The notes: generated by a model from the letters alone, not told the origin. Positions 44,046-55,800 are shown, counted from the stretch's first letter. The stretch is DNA of 64,000 bases from Massilia sp. Bi118 (GCF_918697865.1 NZ_CAKKMV010000004.1:310001-374000); one strand, 5' to 3'. Program-made: numbers and translations.

Positions 44046-46004
44046 TCAGTGAACGACCTTGTCCCAGCCGTGGCGCACCGCGGCCTTCATCTTGTCCCAG
44101 GTCGAGACGCCGCCCTTGCTGTAGCGGGTATCCCAGTCGCTGCGCAGGTCGGACTCGACGTCGTCCCAGTTGCGGTTCTGGTAGCGCGAGTCGCTGCGCA
44201 TCTGGGTGCCGTAGCGGTAGGCCGGATCGTAGTCGTTGTAGGTGTCGCCGCTGGAACCGTAGGTGCTGCTCCAGTGGCTGCGGTAGTAGGAGTCGTCCGA
44301 ATCGCTGTCCGGGGTGATCTTGTCCCAGCCGCGGCGGACGGCCGCCTTCATCTTCTCCCAGGTCGACGAGCCGCTGGCGCCGTAGCGGGTATCCCAGTCG
44401 CTGCGCAGGTCGGATTCCACATCGTCCCAGTTGCGATTCTGGTAGCGCGCATCCTTGCGCATCTGGCTGCCGTAGCTGTAGGCGGGCGCGTAGTCGTCGT
44501 AGCTGCCGCCCAGGCTGGAATAATTGGTCTGCCAGTCGCTGCGGTAATAGTCGTCATCATTCGTGTCCGGGGTGATCTTGTCCCAGCCGCGGCGGACGGC
44601 CGCCTTCATCTTCTCCCAGGTCGACGAGCCGCTGGCGCCGTAGCGGGTATCCCAGTCGCTGCGCAGGTCGGATTCCACATCGTCCCAGTTGCGGTTCTGG
44701 TAGCGCGAGTCGCTCCGCATCTGGCTGCCGTACTGGTAGGCCGGCGCGTAGTCATCGTAGCTGCCGCCCAGGCTGGAATAGTTCGATTGCCAGTCCTTGC
44801 GGAAGTCGTCATCGCGGGCGCCCAGTTGCTCCACCTGTACTTCGGTGTGGCGCACGGAGTCCTTGATGTTTTCCTGGCGCTGGCTGACTTCCTTGCCGAC
44901 GCGGACTTCCTCGACCACGCGGGCCGACTTCTGCACCACGGCTTCCTCGGCCTTCTCGCGCATCTCGATCGACTGTTCCTTGAACAGGCCGGCATCGGCG
45001 CCGGTGACCGGGCGGTCCACCGGGCGGCGTTCGACGTTCACGTGCTCTTCGCGCAGGTTGACGCTTTCGTTGACCGGGGTTTCGACCACGCGCGAGAACA
45101 CGCGCACGCCGCCGCGCTGGACTTCACGCTTGCCGACCTTCAGGTCTTCCTGCACCACCGGGATGGCGGTGGTGCGCTGCTCGTTGAGCATTTCGCCCAT
45201 GTCGCGCTGCATCGAGCCGGTCTGGATGGTGCCGCCCAGCGAGGCGTCGCTCGAGCCTTGCAGCGACGACGAGCCTTGCAACGACGATGATCCTTGAAGC
45301 GGAGCGCTCTGCAGCGTGCGGCCGGTCGAGGTGTCGAGGGTGTTGCCGCCGATATTCGTGTCCTGCGAGCCGCCAGCCTGCAGAGAATCGCCGGCGCGCA
45401 TGGTGCCGCCCATCGGCTCCTGGTAGGTCTGGCCCTTCGGCACCGGATCGTTCAGGTCCTGGGTGGCGAAGGAATTGCGCTCACCGAGCTCGCCGCTCAG
45501 GTTGCCGGCGCCGGAGGACGGCTCGCGGTATTCGGATTGCTGGGACATCGCCGAGGATTTCTGCAGGCCGCTGCCCGCGCTGGCGCCGGCCGCCAGCATG
45601 GCCGGATCCAGCGAGCTGGCCGAGCCGGTCAGATCGTGGCGCTCGTCGAGGTCGACCGGGCCGAAGCGCTCGATGATGTCGGCGGCGCGCTCGACTTCCG
45701 GTTCGGACTGGGTGACCAGGGTCAGCACGTGATGGCCGCGGCTGACCACGTCCGAGTAGCGCGAGACGTGCTCGTCGTTGTCGGAACCGAACAGGCCATT
45801 GAAGAAATGCTTGATCTGCGCGCCGATGCTTTCATGGACTTCGCTGGTGTGCTCGGTTTCGCCGGTCAGGCTGTTGGTCTGGCCGGTCGGGTCGGCGCTG
45901 GAAACGTTGACGTCGGTGCGGGTGAAGCCCGAGGCCAGCAGCTCGTCCATGGCGTTCTGGGCGTCGCTTCGGTTATCGAATACCGCTACAAGAGTATGTT
46001 GCAT
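44046..46004 (-). CDS. YsnF/AvaK-type stress protein with C-terminal tandem repeats
   Basis: A 652-residue protein. Residues 1-115 match the general stress protein 17M-like domain (LVAVFDNRSDAQNAMDELLASGF, SRGHHVLTLVT). A Ser/Gln-rich linker contains three LQGSS repeats (from 45252, 18-bp units). Residues about 280-390 are a DUF2382 (YsnF/AvaK) domain, with AIPVVQEDLKVGKREV and VVETPVNESVNLREEHV strands. The C-terminal 260 residues are three copies of an 86-residue unit holding RYQNRNWDDVESDLRSDWDTRY and a KMKAAVRxGWDKI helix. ATG 46004 follows GGAGG. It is the downstream gene of a pair with another DUF2382 gene. Role: probably general or oxidative stress; mechanism unknown. Confidence 0.85.
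   Translation of the reverse strand: MQHTLVAVFDNRSDAQNAMDELLASGFTRTDVNVSSADPTGQTNSLTGETEHTSEVHESIGAQIKHFFNGLFGSDNDEHVSRYSDVVSRGHHVLTLVTQSEPEVERAADIIERFGPVDLDERHDLTGSASSLDPAMLAAGASAGSGLQKSSAMSQQSEYREPSSGAGNLSGELGERNSFATQDLNDPVPKGQTYQEPMGGTMRAGDSLQAGGSQDTNIGGNTLDTSTGRTLQSAPLQGSSSLQGSSSLQGSSDASLGGTIQTGSMQRDMGEMLNEQRTTAIPVVQEDLKVGKREVQRGGVRVFSRVVETPVNESVNLREEHVNVERRPVDRPVTGADAGLFKEQSIEMREKAEEAVVQKSARVVEEVRVGKEVSQRQENIKDSVRHTEVQVEQLGARDDDFRKDWQSNYSSLGGSYDDYAPAYQYGSQMRSDSRYQNRNWDDVESDLRSDWDTRYGASGSSTWEKMKAAVRRGWDKITPDTNDDDYYRSDWQTNYSSLGGSYDDYAPAYSYGSQMRKDARYQNRNWDDVESDLRSDWDTRYGASGSSTWEKMKAAVRRGWDKITPDSDSDDSYYRSHWSSTYGSSGDTYNDYDPAYRYGTQMRSDSRYQNRNWDDVESDLRSDWDTRYSKGGVSTWDKMKAAVRHGWDKVVH
44050..44806. 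repeat. Three 258-bp tandem coding repeats in the YsnF-type gene
   Basis: Units recur with a 258-bp period; for example GGGGTGATCT starts at 44311 and 44569. Two units are nearly identical over about 115 bp, and the third is more diverged. Each codes for an 86-residue Trp/Asp/Tyr-rich module. Recent duplication or gene conversion is likely. Confidence 0.9.
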
Positions 46005-46026
46005 GATGATTCCTCCGATTGGTAGG

Positions 46027-46461
46027 TCATTCAGGTGGGCGGTCGCCGGCCTCCTCGAAGCGCTCCACGCTGACCTGCTCGGATTTGAGCATGACGGTTT
46101 CCGCGTGGCGCTCCTCGCGCCGGGTTCGGGTAATGCGGACTTCCTCCTTGATGCGCACGCGGCGTTCGACCACGAGCACTTCTTCGAGGATGGGCACCAC
46201 CAGCGTCTCGCCTTCGTAGCGCGTGGCGGGCGCAGCGTCCAGAGGGACGATGCGGTCCACCGGGACGTGGCTGACCTCGACCTCGTCGCGCAGCAGGCGT
46301 TCGTCGATATGGCAGGGATGCTCGGCGACTGTCTTGTGGATGCGCACGCCGCGGTCCGTGTCGATGACCCGCTTGTCGACCTGCACTTCCTCGCGGATCA
46401 CGGGTATCGTCAGGCTCTCCTGCCGGTCCTCTCCGTTCGGTTGCACTGGGTCAATTGGCAC
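46027..46461 (-). CDS. DUF2382 (YsnF/AvaK) domain protein
   Basis: A 144-residue protein made of a single DUF2382 domain: SLTIPVIREEVQVDKRV, VRIHKTVAEHPCHIDE, ETLVVPILEEVLVVERRVRIKEEVRI and a short acidic tail. GTG 46461 is chosen because GAGGAG lies seven bases upstream; the longer frame to 46557 runs into the upstream terminator. It lies 22 bp before the larger YsnF-type gene and belongs to the same transcription unit. The family is found in general-stress loci, but no biochemical activity is known. Confidence 0.85.
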   Translation of the reverse strand: MPIDPVQPNGEDRQESLTIPVIREEVQVDKRVIDTDRGVRIHKTVAEHPCHIDERLLRDEVEVSHVPVDRIVPLDAAPATRYEGETLVVPILEEVLVVERRVRIKEEVRITRTRREERHAETVMLKSEQVSVERFEEAGDRPPE

Positions 46462-46561
46462 GGTCCATCTCCTCGATATCGCGACGCTAGAGCAATCGAG
46501 GTTACCCCAAAAGCTTACGGAACCCGCGCACCATTGACTCTCTACAAACGTAGACAATCCA

Positions 46562-46588
46562 AAAACAAAAACGGGCCTTGCGGCCCGT
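46562..46588 (-). terminator. Intrinsic terminator after the nuclease operon
   Basis: Minus-strand ACGGGCC-GCAA-GGCCCGT (46571-46588) followed by TTTTTGTTTTTGG. It ends the unit made of the nuclease and the 88-residue gene, and separates it from the stress pair. Confidence 0.85.
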
Positions 46589-46622
46589 CAATGTGCGTGA
46601 ATGGCGACTCGAGGCCGCGTGC

Positions 46623-46889
46623 TCAGGCGAACGGATTGTCGACTTTCTCGATCTTCGGCGGCGGCAACTGGTCCGGCAAGTCCCTGTCCTCGAGGCCGGC
46701 GACGATCTGCCCCAGCAGCGCATGCAGGCGTCTTGCCGCTTCCAGACCCTGCTTGTCGGCGGTGAGGTCGACGTCGCCGGAAATGGTGATGCGGTCGAGG
46801 CGGTTCTCGATCGTCAGGCGCCCGATCTCGAGCACGTCGGCTTCGTTCGCATAAGGCACGAAACCCTGCGCTTCCTTCCTGTCAGTCAT
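46623..46889 (-). CDS. Hypothetical 88-residue protein
   Basis: A short soluble protein with an acidic first half (YANEADVLEIGRLTIENRLDRITISGDVDLTAD), a helix (GLEAARRLHALLGQIVAGLE) and a Pro-rich tail. ATG 46889 overlaps the nuclease stop by eight bases, so it is co-translated with the secreted nuclease. It has no signal peptide. The position suggests an accessory or regulator of the nuclease; an immunity role is conceivable but unsupported. No family recognised. Confidence 0.7.
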   Translation of the reverse strand: MTDRKEAQGFVPYANEADVLEIGRLTIENRLDRITISGDVDLTADKQGLEAARRLHALLGQIVAGLEDRDLPDQLPPPKIEKVDNPFA

Positions 46890-47739
46890 TGCTCTTCCTC
46901 CTGTCGCCCTTCTTCTGGCGGATGTTCGGCAGTTTCAGCATGCGCTCCTTTTCTTCCTCGCTGAGGGCGGGCAGCAGGTCGATGCCGATGATGCGTTCGA
47001 GTTCGGGAATCGGGATCACATTGGCCTTTGCGTCCGCCGTGTTCTCGACGAACCAGGCGGCGCCGGCTTTCTGGCGCGGACTGTACACCAGTTTATATAA
47101 GTGGGTCGGCACCAGCACATTGCCGACTTTGCGCAGATTGCTGCCGAGGAAAGCCGGCCCCGTCACCACGTACAGGTCGCCCTCCTTCTTCGCCATCTTG
47201 CGCACCGCGCCCTCGATGCCGGCCCACAGGTGCCGGTTGTTCTCGCCGTCCTGGGGAACGATATTGGCCAGGCTGAAGCTGTCGCGCTGGCTGTCGCGGT
47301 CGGGCATGTCGCCGTTCGGGGCCATATGGCCGCGGTCGAGGCCGCTGCGCGCATAGTCCGCCAGCTCGGCGCGCTGGCCGGCCGGCAGGCGCGACTCCGC
47401 ATGGAAGGAATTTTCGCGCGACATCTGCTGCGCCGATTCGACTTCGTGCGCCTCCAGGTGCTCGGCCGACCACAGCGGCGTGCGGGTCACGCCCGAGTGC
47501 ATCACGGTAAACACGTTGAAGCAGAGCTCCTTTGTCGCCGGCGCCAGCCTGGGGTTCCGGATCTGCGGCGCGCGGCCATCGAGATAATGGTCGGCGCAGG
47601 ATTCCGCGCTGCGGGGCGCGGCGGGCGCCCCGGCGATCGGCGCGTTGGGCCGCGACGACTGCACGGGATGCCTGTCGCAGGCCCCCAAGGCGAGCAAACT
47701 GGACAATAATACAAGTGGAGCGAACAGCTTCTGAAGCAT
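46882..47739 (-). CDS. Secreted DNA/RNA non-specific endonuclease, lipoprotein
   Basis: A 285-residue beta-beta-alpha-metal nuclease of the Serratia nuclease/NucA type. The active-site block is GLDRGHMAPNGDM with catalytic His, followed by the NNRHLWAGIE Asn/His segment. The N-terminus MLQKLFAPLVLLSSLLALGAC has a lipobox (LGAC), so it is anchored to a membrane and acts outside the cytoplasm on environmental or released nucleic acid. ATG 47739 is preferred to an upstream TTG at 47751. It is co-translated with an 88-residue downstream protein. Likely function: nutrient scavenging or defence against extracellular DNA. Confidence 0.92.
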   Translation of the reverse strand: MLQKLFAPLVLLSSLLALGACDRHPVQSSRPNAPIAGAPAAPRSAESCADHYLDGRAPQIRNPRLAPATKELCFNVFTVMHSGVTRTPLWSAEHLEAHEVESAQQMSRENSFHAESRLPAGQRAELADYARSGLDRGHMAPNGDMPDRDSQRDSFSLANIVPQDGENNRHLWAGIEGAVRKMAKKEGDLYVVTGPAFLGSNLRKVGNVLVPTHLYKLVYSPRQKAGAAWFVENTADAKANVIPIPELERIIGIDLLPALSEEEKERMLKLPNIRQKKGDRRKSND

Positions 47740-47907
47740 GGTGATATACAAAGGTCAATCGTGCCGTCATTGTAGCCGAGTAGTGTTTGTGCACTCTCAC
47801 GGCATGAAATGAAACACGCGCACGATAGAAAAGCGCATTTCCAATTGGAATGTTATAGAATCCGTCCTTTCCAAAAGCTAAAGTGCATTTGAGCAAATAT
47901 AGTGGCA

Positions 47908-48297
47908 ATGGATAATTTCTCCATTCCCGAGGATCTCCGGCGCTTCGTGCTGACCAGTATTCCGTCAGTACCTTTCCTGGAAGCCCTGCTGCTGATGCGG
48001 GCCAACCCGGAACAATGCTGGAGCCGGGATACCCTCGCGCGCCGCCTCTACGTGCGCGACAAGGTCGCCGAAGGGCTGCTGGCCGAGCTGTGCCTCGCCG
48101 GTATGGCCGCGCCTTCGTCCGCCGACGGCGACGCTTTTTGCTATCGGCCACGCGAGGAAGCGCTGCGCGAACGCATCGACGGCCTGGCCGACCTGTACTC
48201 GACCCACCTGGTCGAAGTCACCCATCTCATCCATTCTTCCCTCGACCGCAAGGCCCAGCAGTTCGCTGACGCCTTCAAATGGCGAAAGGATTCTTAA
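47908..48297 (+). CDS. Hypothetical winged-helix-like protein, first gene of a three-gene unit
   Basis: A 129-residue soluble protein. ATG 47908 (MDNFSIPEDLRRFV) is preferred to GTG 47902. The middle part, WSRDTLARRLYVRDKVAEGLLAELCLAGMAA, looks like a winged-helix DNA-binding domain, and the C-terminal part is helical (STHLVEVTHLIHSSLDRKAQQF). Its TAA directly abuts the GTG of the next small membrane gene (48298), and a third small membrane gene follows two bases later. The conserved order suggests a unit in which this protein senses or regulates something at the membrane; this is inference. Confidence 0.65.
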   Translation: MDNFSIPEDLRRFVLTSIPSVPFLEALLLMRANPEQCWSRDTLARRLYVRDKVAEGLLAELCLAGMAAPSSADGDAFCYRPREEALRERIDGLADLYSTHLVEVTHLIHSSLDRKAQQFADAFKWRKDS

Positions 48298-48555
48298 GTG
48301 GCGTTTACCATCTATTCGCTGTGCACCCTGACTTCACTGGCCTGCGCCTGGCTGCTGCTGGCGAGTTACCGCCGCACCGGCCATCGCCTGCTGTTCTGGA
48401 GCGGCTGGTCCTTCGTGGCGATGACGGTGAACAACCTTTTCCTGGTGTTCGACAAGGTCATCTTCCCCGATGTCTATCTGCTGCCGGTGCGCCTGGTCTC
48501 GGCCCTGGTGTCGATGCTGCTCCTGCTGTACGGCCTGATCTACGAGAAGGAGTAA
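48298..48555 (+). CDS. Small membrane protein, DUF5985-like
   Basis: An 85-residue protein with two or three hydrophobic segments (YSLCTLTSLACAWLLLAS; WSFVAMTVNNLFLVFD; VRLVSALVSMLLLLYGLIY). GTG 48298 immediately follows the stop of the upstream gene, so translation is coupled. It resembles the next gene in topology and closely matches the pattern of paired DUF5985 proteins, as I remember them. The function is unknown. Not a shadow frame: codon use and tight spacing support it. Confidence 0.7.
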   Translation: MAFTIYSLCTLTSLACAWLLLASYRRTGHRLLFWSGWSFVAMTVNNLFLVFDKVIFPDVYLLPVRLVSALVSMLLLLYGLIYEKE

Positions 48556-48557
48556 CC

Positions 48558-48830
48558 ATGAACAATATCCTGACGGGCGCCATCGCCATGGCCTCGACCG
48601 TGATCGCACTGTTCTTCCTGCGTTTCTGGCGCAACACGCACGACCGCTTCTTCCTGTATTTCGCGCTGTCCTTCGGCATCGAAGGCGCGCACCGCGTGTA
48701 TTCGGCGCTGAGCTATCAGGAGAACGAAGATTCGCCACTGCATTATCTGATCCGCCTGCTGGCCTATGGCCTGATCCTGTGGGCCATCCTGGAAAAGAAC
48801 CTGCCGGAGCGAAAAAAGCCGCAAGACTGA
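48558..48830 (+). CDS. Small membrane protein, DUF5985-like
   Basis: A 90-residue protein with three hydrophobic segments (LTGAIAMASTVIALFFLRFW; RFFLYFALSFGIEGAHRVYS; YLIRLLAYGLILWAILEKN) and a charged tail, KNLPERKKPQD. ATG 48558 follows GAAGGAG inside the end of the upstream gene. The pair at 48298-48830 looks like a duplicated membrane-protein module. No enzymatic motif is seen. Confidence 0.7.
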   Translation: MNNILTGAIAMASTVIALFFLRFWRNTHDRFFLYFALSFGIEGAHRVYSALSYQENEDSPLHYLIRLLAYGLILWAILEKNLPERKKPQD

Positions 48831-48896
48831 AAGCGTGCGCCCGCGCCCTTCCCCCTGCGCCATAATCGGCTGACGAAGCTAGCAAAGGAGGAACCG

Positions 48897-49151
48897 ATGG
48901 CAAACCAGCAGAATCAGCAGAATCAGCAGAATCAGAACCAGCAGCGCGAAACCCCGGCCCCGGAGCAGAACGGCCGCTCCGAAGACCTGCTGCCGGCGGG
49001 CGCCGCCGACAACACGGCGGACGGCCGCTTCGAAGTGGCCGAGGAAGTCAACATGGACCAGCAGTCCGACGCCACCCGCCGCGTCGGCAAGGCGCCCAAG
49101 GGCATCGCCTCCGATGCTCTCGCCGACTCCCTCAAGCCTGATCCGGAGTAA
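48897..49151 (+). CDS. Gln/Asn-rich small hypothetical protein
   Basis: An 84-residue hydrophilic protein starting MANQQNQQNQQNQNQQ, from a triplet-like repeat of CAGAAT units, followed by an acidic segment. ATG 48897 follows a strong AAAGGAGG. It has no Cys or hydrophobic core and is probably disordered. Its last 20 bases overlap the 3' end of the convergent dioxygenase gene. A stress-related role by resemblance to KGG-type small proteins is only a guess. Confidence 0.65.
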   Translation: MANQQNQQNQQNQNQQRETPAPEQNGRSEDLLPAGAADNTADGRFEVAEEVNMDQQSDATRRVGKAPKGIASDALADSLKPDPE

Positions 49152-49983
49152 GCCCCATGCGCAGGCCCTCGATCGTGTGGGCCTGGTAGATGTCTTCCAG
49201 CGAGCCCACCACCCGGCAGGTCAGGTGGGCGCGCACCTCTTCCGGCAGGCTGTCCCAATAGCCCTGCGTGACCTGCAGGTCGTGCTTCTCGGCGTTGCGC
49301 GCGTCCGGCGCGTCCACGCCCAGCACGAACACGGGACGTGACAGCTGCGAGCGGTTGGCAGTGCCGCGGTGGATGGTCAGCGCCGAGCGCGCCGAGATGT
49401 CGCCCACCTGCGGCAGCTTGCGCTGGGCGCGCGCCTCGTAGCGCGGGTACAGCGCCTTGTCCGGGAACATCGGGTCGCCGCCCGCCAGGTCGTCCCACTG
49501 GGTGCCGGGCGCGATCTCGAAGGGGCCGATCTCCTCGGTCACGTCGACGGTGGTGATGTTGAAGGCCAGCGAATTCAGGCGGCGCCCGACCAGGGTCGCT
49601 TCCGGGGCCGCGAAATCGCGGTGCCAGGGCTGGTGCATGGCGCCCGGGAAGGGAATGTCGAAGCCGGCCTCGACGACCTTGTAGTCCGGCCCCAGCACGG
49701 CGCGGCAGACCGCTGTCACCCATGGATGCGTGACCAGTTCGACGAAGCCGCGGATGCGTTCGGGGTGTACTTCGACGTAATAGCGGGCAGGCCCGCGCTC
49801 GAGGGCGCCGCCGGGCCTTGCGCGCGCCTCCGCGAACAGGGTCTCGATGTCTTCCTTCAGTCGGGCCACCCACTCTTTGGTGAAGGCGCCCTTGCGGGCG
49901 ATGATGCCGTCCCCGTACAGCCCGCCCATGATGGCGCCGGTATCGAACTCGGTATTGAAGCCGCTTGCGCTTGCATTGCTCAT
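49132..49983 (-). CDS. Phytanoyl-CoA dioxygenase (PhyH) family protein
   Basis: A 283-residue Fe(II)/2-oxoglutarate-dependent dioxygenase. The facial triad is readable: QPWHRDFAA gives His and Asp, and TIHRGTANRS gives the distal His with an Arg for 2-oxoglutarate a few residues on. A double-stranded beta-helix pattern surrounds it (GDISARSALTIHR). ATG 49983. Bacterial members hydroxylate diverse secondary metabolites, amino acids or fatty acyl chains, so the substrate is open. It stands alone on its strand, convergent with the small Gln-rich gene, and divergent from a histidine kinase. Confidence 0.87.
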   Translation of the reverse strand: MSNASASGFNTEFDTGAIMGGLYGDGIIARKGAFTKEWVARLKEDIETLFAEARARPGGALERGPARYYVEVHPERIRGFVELVTHPWVTAVCRAVLGPDYKVVEAGFDIPFPGAMHQPWHRDFAAPEATLVGRRLNSLAFNITTVDVTEEIGPFEIAPGTQWDDLAGGDPMFPDKALYPRYEARAQRKLPQVGDISARSALTIHRGTANRSQLSRPVFVLGVDAPDARNAEKHDLQVTQGYWDSLPEEVRAHLTCRVVGSLEDIYQAHTIEGLRMGLTPDQA

Positions 49984-50103
49984 GTTCCGTCCTCCTGGCT
50001 TGCCATCCTAACGCCAAGCCGGCAAGCGGCGCGCACGGCCGGCGGTTGACTTTACGTCGGACTGCTCCTACATTGCTTGGATCATCGATGACACGGACTC
50101 CGC

Positions 50104-52443
<2,340 letters not shown>

Positions 52444-52455
52444 TTCTTTCCAGAC

Positions 52456-52893
52456 TCACCAGTCCAGCGACAGCAGGCGCTCGGCCATGCGCGGCCAGCA
52501 CAGCTTCGCGACCTCGTCGCGCGTGGCCCATCTGAAGCCGTCGGTCTCCGGGGTCGGCTTGCCGGTCACGTGGTGCGGGAAGAAGCTGCGGCACACCAGG
52601 TGGCCGAGGTCCGGCAGCTCGTCGCCGGCCTCCACCTTGTACAGGTGCAGACATTTGTCGCGCCGGTATTCGAAGCGGCCCAGGTCGATGAAGCGCGCGG
52701 CCTCGAAGACCAGGCCGGCCTCTTCGTACAGCTCGCGCATGGCCGCCGCCAGCGTATCCTCGCCCGGATCGAGCAGGCCCTTGGGAATGTCCCATTTCGC
52801 GGTGCCGGTGACGTGGCAGATCAGCAGCCGGCCGGCGCCGTCGACCACCAGGGTGCCGCAGGAAACGTCGGCCGTCTTGCGCACCCTGTTCAC
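52456..52893 (-). CDS. Nudix hydrolase
   Basis: A 145-residue Nudix-fold hydrolase. GTG 52893 overlaps the stop of the upstream kinase as GTGA, so the two proteins are coupled. The Nudix box is complete: GLLDPGEDTLAAAMRELYEEAGLV, after CHVTGTAKWDIPK. The segment beginning RFEYRRDKCLHLYKVE and the C-terminal TDGFRWATRDEVAKLCWPRM are typical of small NUDIX proteins. The substrate is undetermined. The longer frame covering the kinase in another phase is not used. Genetic coupling to a hybrid kinase is unusual and may hint at a nucleotide signal. Confidence 0.85.
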   Translation of the reverse strand: MNRVRKTADVSCGTLVVDGAGRLLICHVTGTAKWDIPKGLLDPGEDTLAAAMRELYEEAGLVFEAARFIDLGRFEYRRDKCLHLYKVEAGDELPDLGHLVCRSFFPHHVTGKPTPETDGFRWATRDEVAKLCWPRMAERLLSLDW

Positions 52894-55800
52894 GGCAGGC
52901 TCCGCGCGGCGGCAGTCAGCGCCTGCTCGAGCGCCTCCAGGCTGACCGGCTTGGTGAGATGCTGGTCGAAGCCGGCTTCCTGCGACTGCCGCTGGTCGCT
53001 CTGCGAACCCCAGCCGGTCAGCGCGATCAGCACCACCTGGCGCAGCGCCGCCGTGCGGCGGATCTCGCGCGCCACCTCGTGCCCGCTCATGCCCGGCAGG
53101 CCGATGTCGAGGAAGACCAGGTCGGGCACGAACTCGCGCGCCGCGGCCAGACCGTCCACGCCGTCGTGCGCCACCACGGTGGTATGGCCGAGCGCATCGA
53201 GCAGTGCGGCAAGGCTGTCGGCGGCGTCGGCATTGTCGTCGACTACCAGCACCCGCAAGGGTCCGCCGGCGCCGGTTTCCTGCACCTCCCCTTCCTGGCC
53301 CGGCGCGGCCAGCGCGTGCGGGCTGCCTGGCCGCAGCGGCAGGCGCAGCGTGAAGGTCGAACCCTGGCCCGGACCGCCGCTGAAGGCGCCCACGCGGCCG
53401 CCGTGCAGCTCCACCAGGCGCCGCACCAGCGACAGGCCGATGCCCAGGCCGCCCTGGGCGCGATCGAGGCTGCCGCGCACCTGGGTGAACATCTCGAACA
53501 CCGAGCCGATGCTGTCCTGGGGGATGCCGACGCCGCTGTCGGCCACCGAGACCACCGCATGGCCATCCTCGCGCCAGGCCGACAGGGCGATCCGCCCGCC
53601 GGCAGGCGTGTACTTGGCGGCGTTGTTGAGCAGGTTGGACAGCACCTGCACCATGCGCGTGACGTCCGCCTCCAGCTCCAGCGGCTCGGGCGGCAGTTCC
53701 ACGCTCAGCTGGTGGTGGTGGGATTCGATCAGCGCGGTGCTGGTCTCGACCGCGGTGGCGACGATCGCACGCAGCAGCACCGGCTCCTTCTTCAGTTCGA
53801 TCTTGCCGCGCGTGATGCGGGCGATGTCGAGCAGGTCGTCGACCAGGTGGATCAGGTGGCCCAGCTGGCGGTCCATCATGCCGTGCACCCTGTCCGCGGC
53901 CTGTACATCGCCGGGCGCCATGCGCAGCAGGTCGAGGCCGGTGCGGATCGGCGCCAGTGGGTTGCGCAGCTCGTGCGCCAGCGTGGCCAGGAACTCGCTT
54001 TTCCTGTGGTCCGCTTCCGAGAGGTCGGCGGCGACCCGGCGCAGCTCGTCCTCGGCATTCTTCTGGGCCGTGATGTCGCGCGTGATGGTGGCCAGGCCGA
54101 TGTTCTGGCCATTCGCATCGCGCACCGCGAAGCCCTTGAAGTACACGGGAACCGGTTCGCGGCCCTGGGGCTGGGCCAGGCGCAGTTCGCCCTCCCATTC
54201 CGCCTGTTCGCCGGTCAGGGCCGCCATCATGTGGTCGCGCACGAAGGCGCGGTCCTCGCGCGGGAAAAAGTCCAGCATGCGCCAGGCGGCGATGTTGGTG
54301 TCGTCGCTCAGGCCCGCCATGCGGCGTCCGGCCGGGTTCAGGTAGATGCCGCCGGCATCCGGCGTGAAGATGCCGATGAAGTCCGAGGATTGTTCGGCCA
54401 CCGCGGCCAGCCGGCGCACGCCCTCCTCGGCGCGGCGGCGGTCGGTCTCGTCGCGGAAATATAAAGCCAGGCCACCGTCGCCCGTGCCGCGCGACGCGTC
54501 CGTGCCGGACGACTCCATCGGGAAGGAGTTGATCTCGAACCAGCGCGCCTGCGCTTCGTCGTAGACCTCCATGCGGCTGCGGCTGCGTTGAAGGGCGCTG
54601 CGGCGCAGCAGCGGTTCGTGGGTGCTGCCGCGCAGCGCCGGGAACAGGTCCCAGAACTGGCCGCCGACCAGGTCTTCGCGGCGCTTGCGCGTGAGATCCT
54701 CGGCGGCGCCGTTGGCATAGGTGATGCGCCACTCGGCGTCGAGGGCGATGAAGCCTTCGCTCATGCTTTCGAGGATCGCGCGCGAACGGTGCTCGGCGGC
54801 CTGGCGCTCGGCCGCCTCGTGGCGCTGGCCGATCACCAGGGAAGCGGTGTTCGCCAGCAGGGCCAGCGCGGCTTCCTCCTGGGGCGCCAGGTGGCCGGCG
54901 TCGCGGTAGTAGAGGCTGAAGGCGCCGAGCACCGCGCCGGAGGGCGCCAGGATCGGCAGCGCGCGGCAGCCGTGCAAGCCGTGCGCCAGCGCCAGTTCGC
55001 GCTGGCCGCTCCACAGCGAATCGGCGGCGATGTCCGGACTGGCGACAGCCTCGGCGCGCCAGGCGGCCGTCGCCGCCGACCCGGCCAGTGGGCCGAGGCG
55101 GACCGCGTCGATCGCGAGCTGGAATTCGAGCGGCAGCGAAGGCGCGGCGGCGTGGCGCAGGTAATGGCCGTCGCCCGATACCAATTGGACCGAGGCCAGC
55201 GCGGCGCCGCCGCTGACATCCTCGGCGGTGCGCGCCAGCACGTCCAGCACGTCGCCCAGCGGCGCATCGGTGACGGCCAGTTCGAGGGCGCCGCGCTGGC
55301 CCACCGCGAGCGCATTGGCGCGGGTCCGCTCGGTGACGTCGACGCCGTGCAGCAGCACCCCGGACACGCTGCCGTCCGGCTCGCGCAGCGGCATGCAGAC
55401 GAAGTCCAGGAAGTGTTCGTCCAGCCCGGCGCGCGGCGCGGGCGCGCGCAGCAGCAGGCGCGCATTGCTGGCGTCGACGGCCTCGCCACCGCGGTACACG
55501 CGCTCGATCAGTTCGACGAAGTCCTGGCCTTCCAGCTCCGGCATGGCGGCGCGCAGCGGCAGGCCGGCAAGCAGCCGGCCGCCGGCCAGTTCGATGAAAC
55601 GCCGGTTGGCCATGTCGACCACGTGCGCCGGGCCGCTCATCACGCACATCAGGGCCGGCGCGCGGTCGAAGATGTCGCGCATGCGGTCGCTGGCCGCCTG
55701 CCGGTGGCGCTCTTCCTCGATGCGCGCGAGCTCGGCGCGCTTGCGGTGCAGCTCGATGAAGACCCCGGTCTTGGCCCGCAGCACCGTGGTGTTGAAGGGC

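Noticed and set aside
48897..48950. CAGAAT repeats as a CRISPR or microsatellite element
   Set aside because: They are in-frame codons of a Gln/Asn-rich protein with a strong ribosome-binding site, and far too short and unspaced for CRISPR.
52456..55647. A 1063-codon minus-strand frame covering the second kinase and the Nudix gene
   Set aside because: Only its last 145 codons, from GTG 52893, match a protein (Nudix). The rest is Arg/Pro/Ala-rich out-of-frame sequence beneath the kinase.
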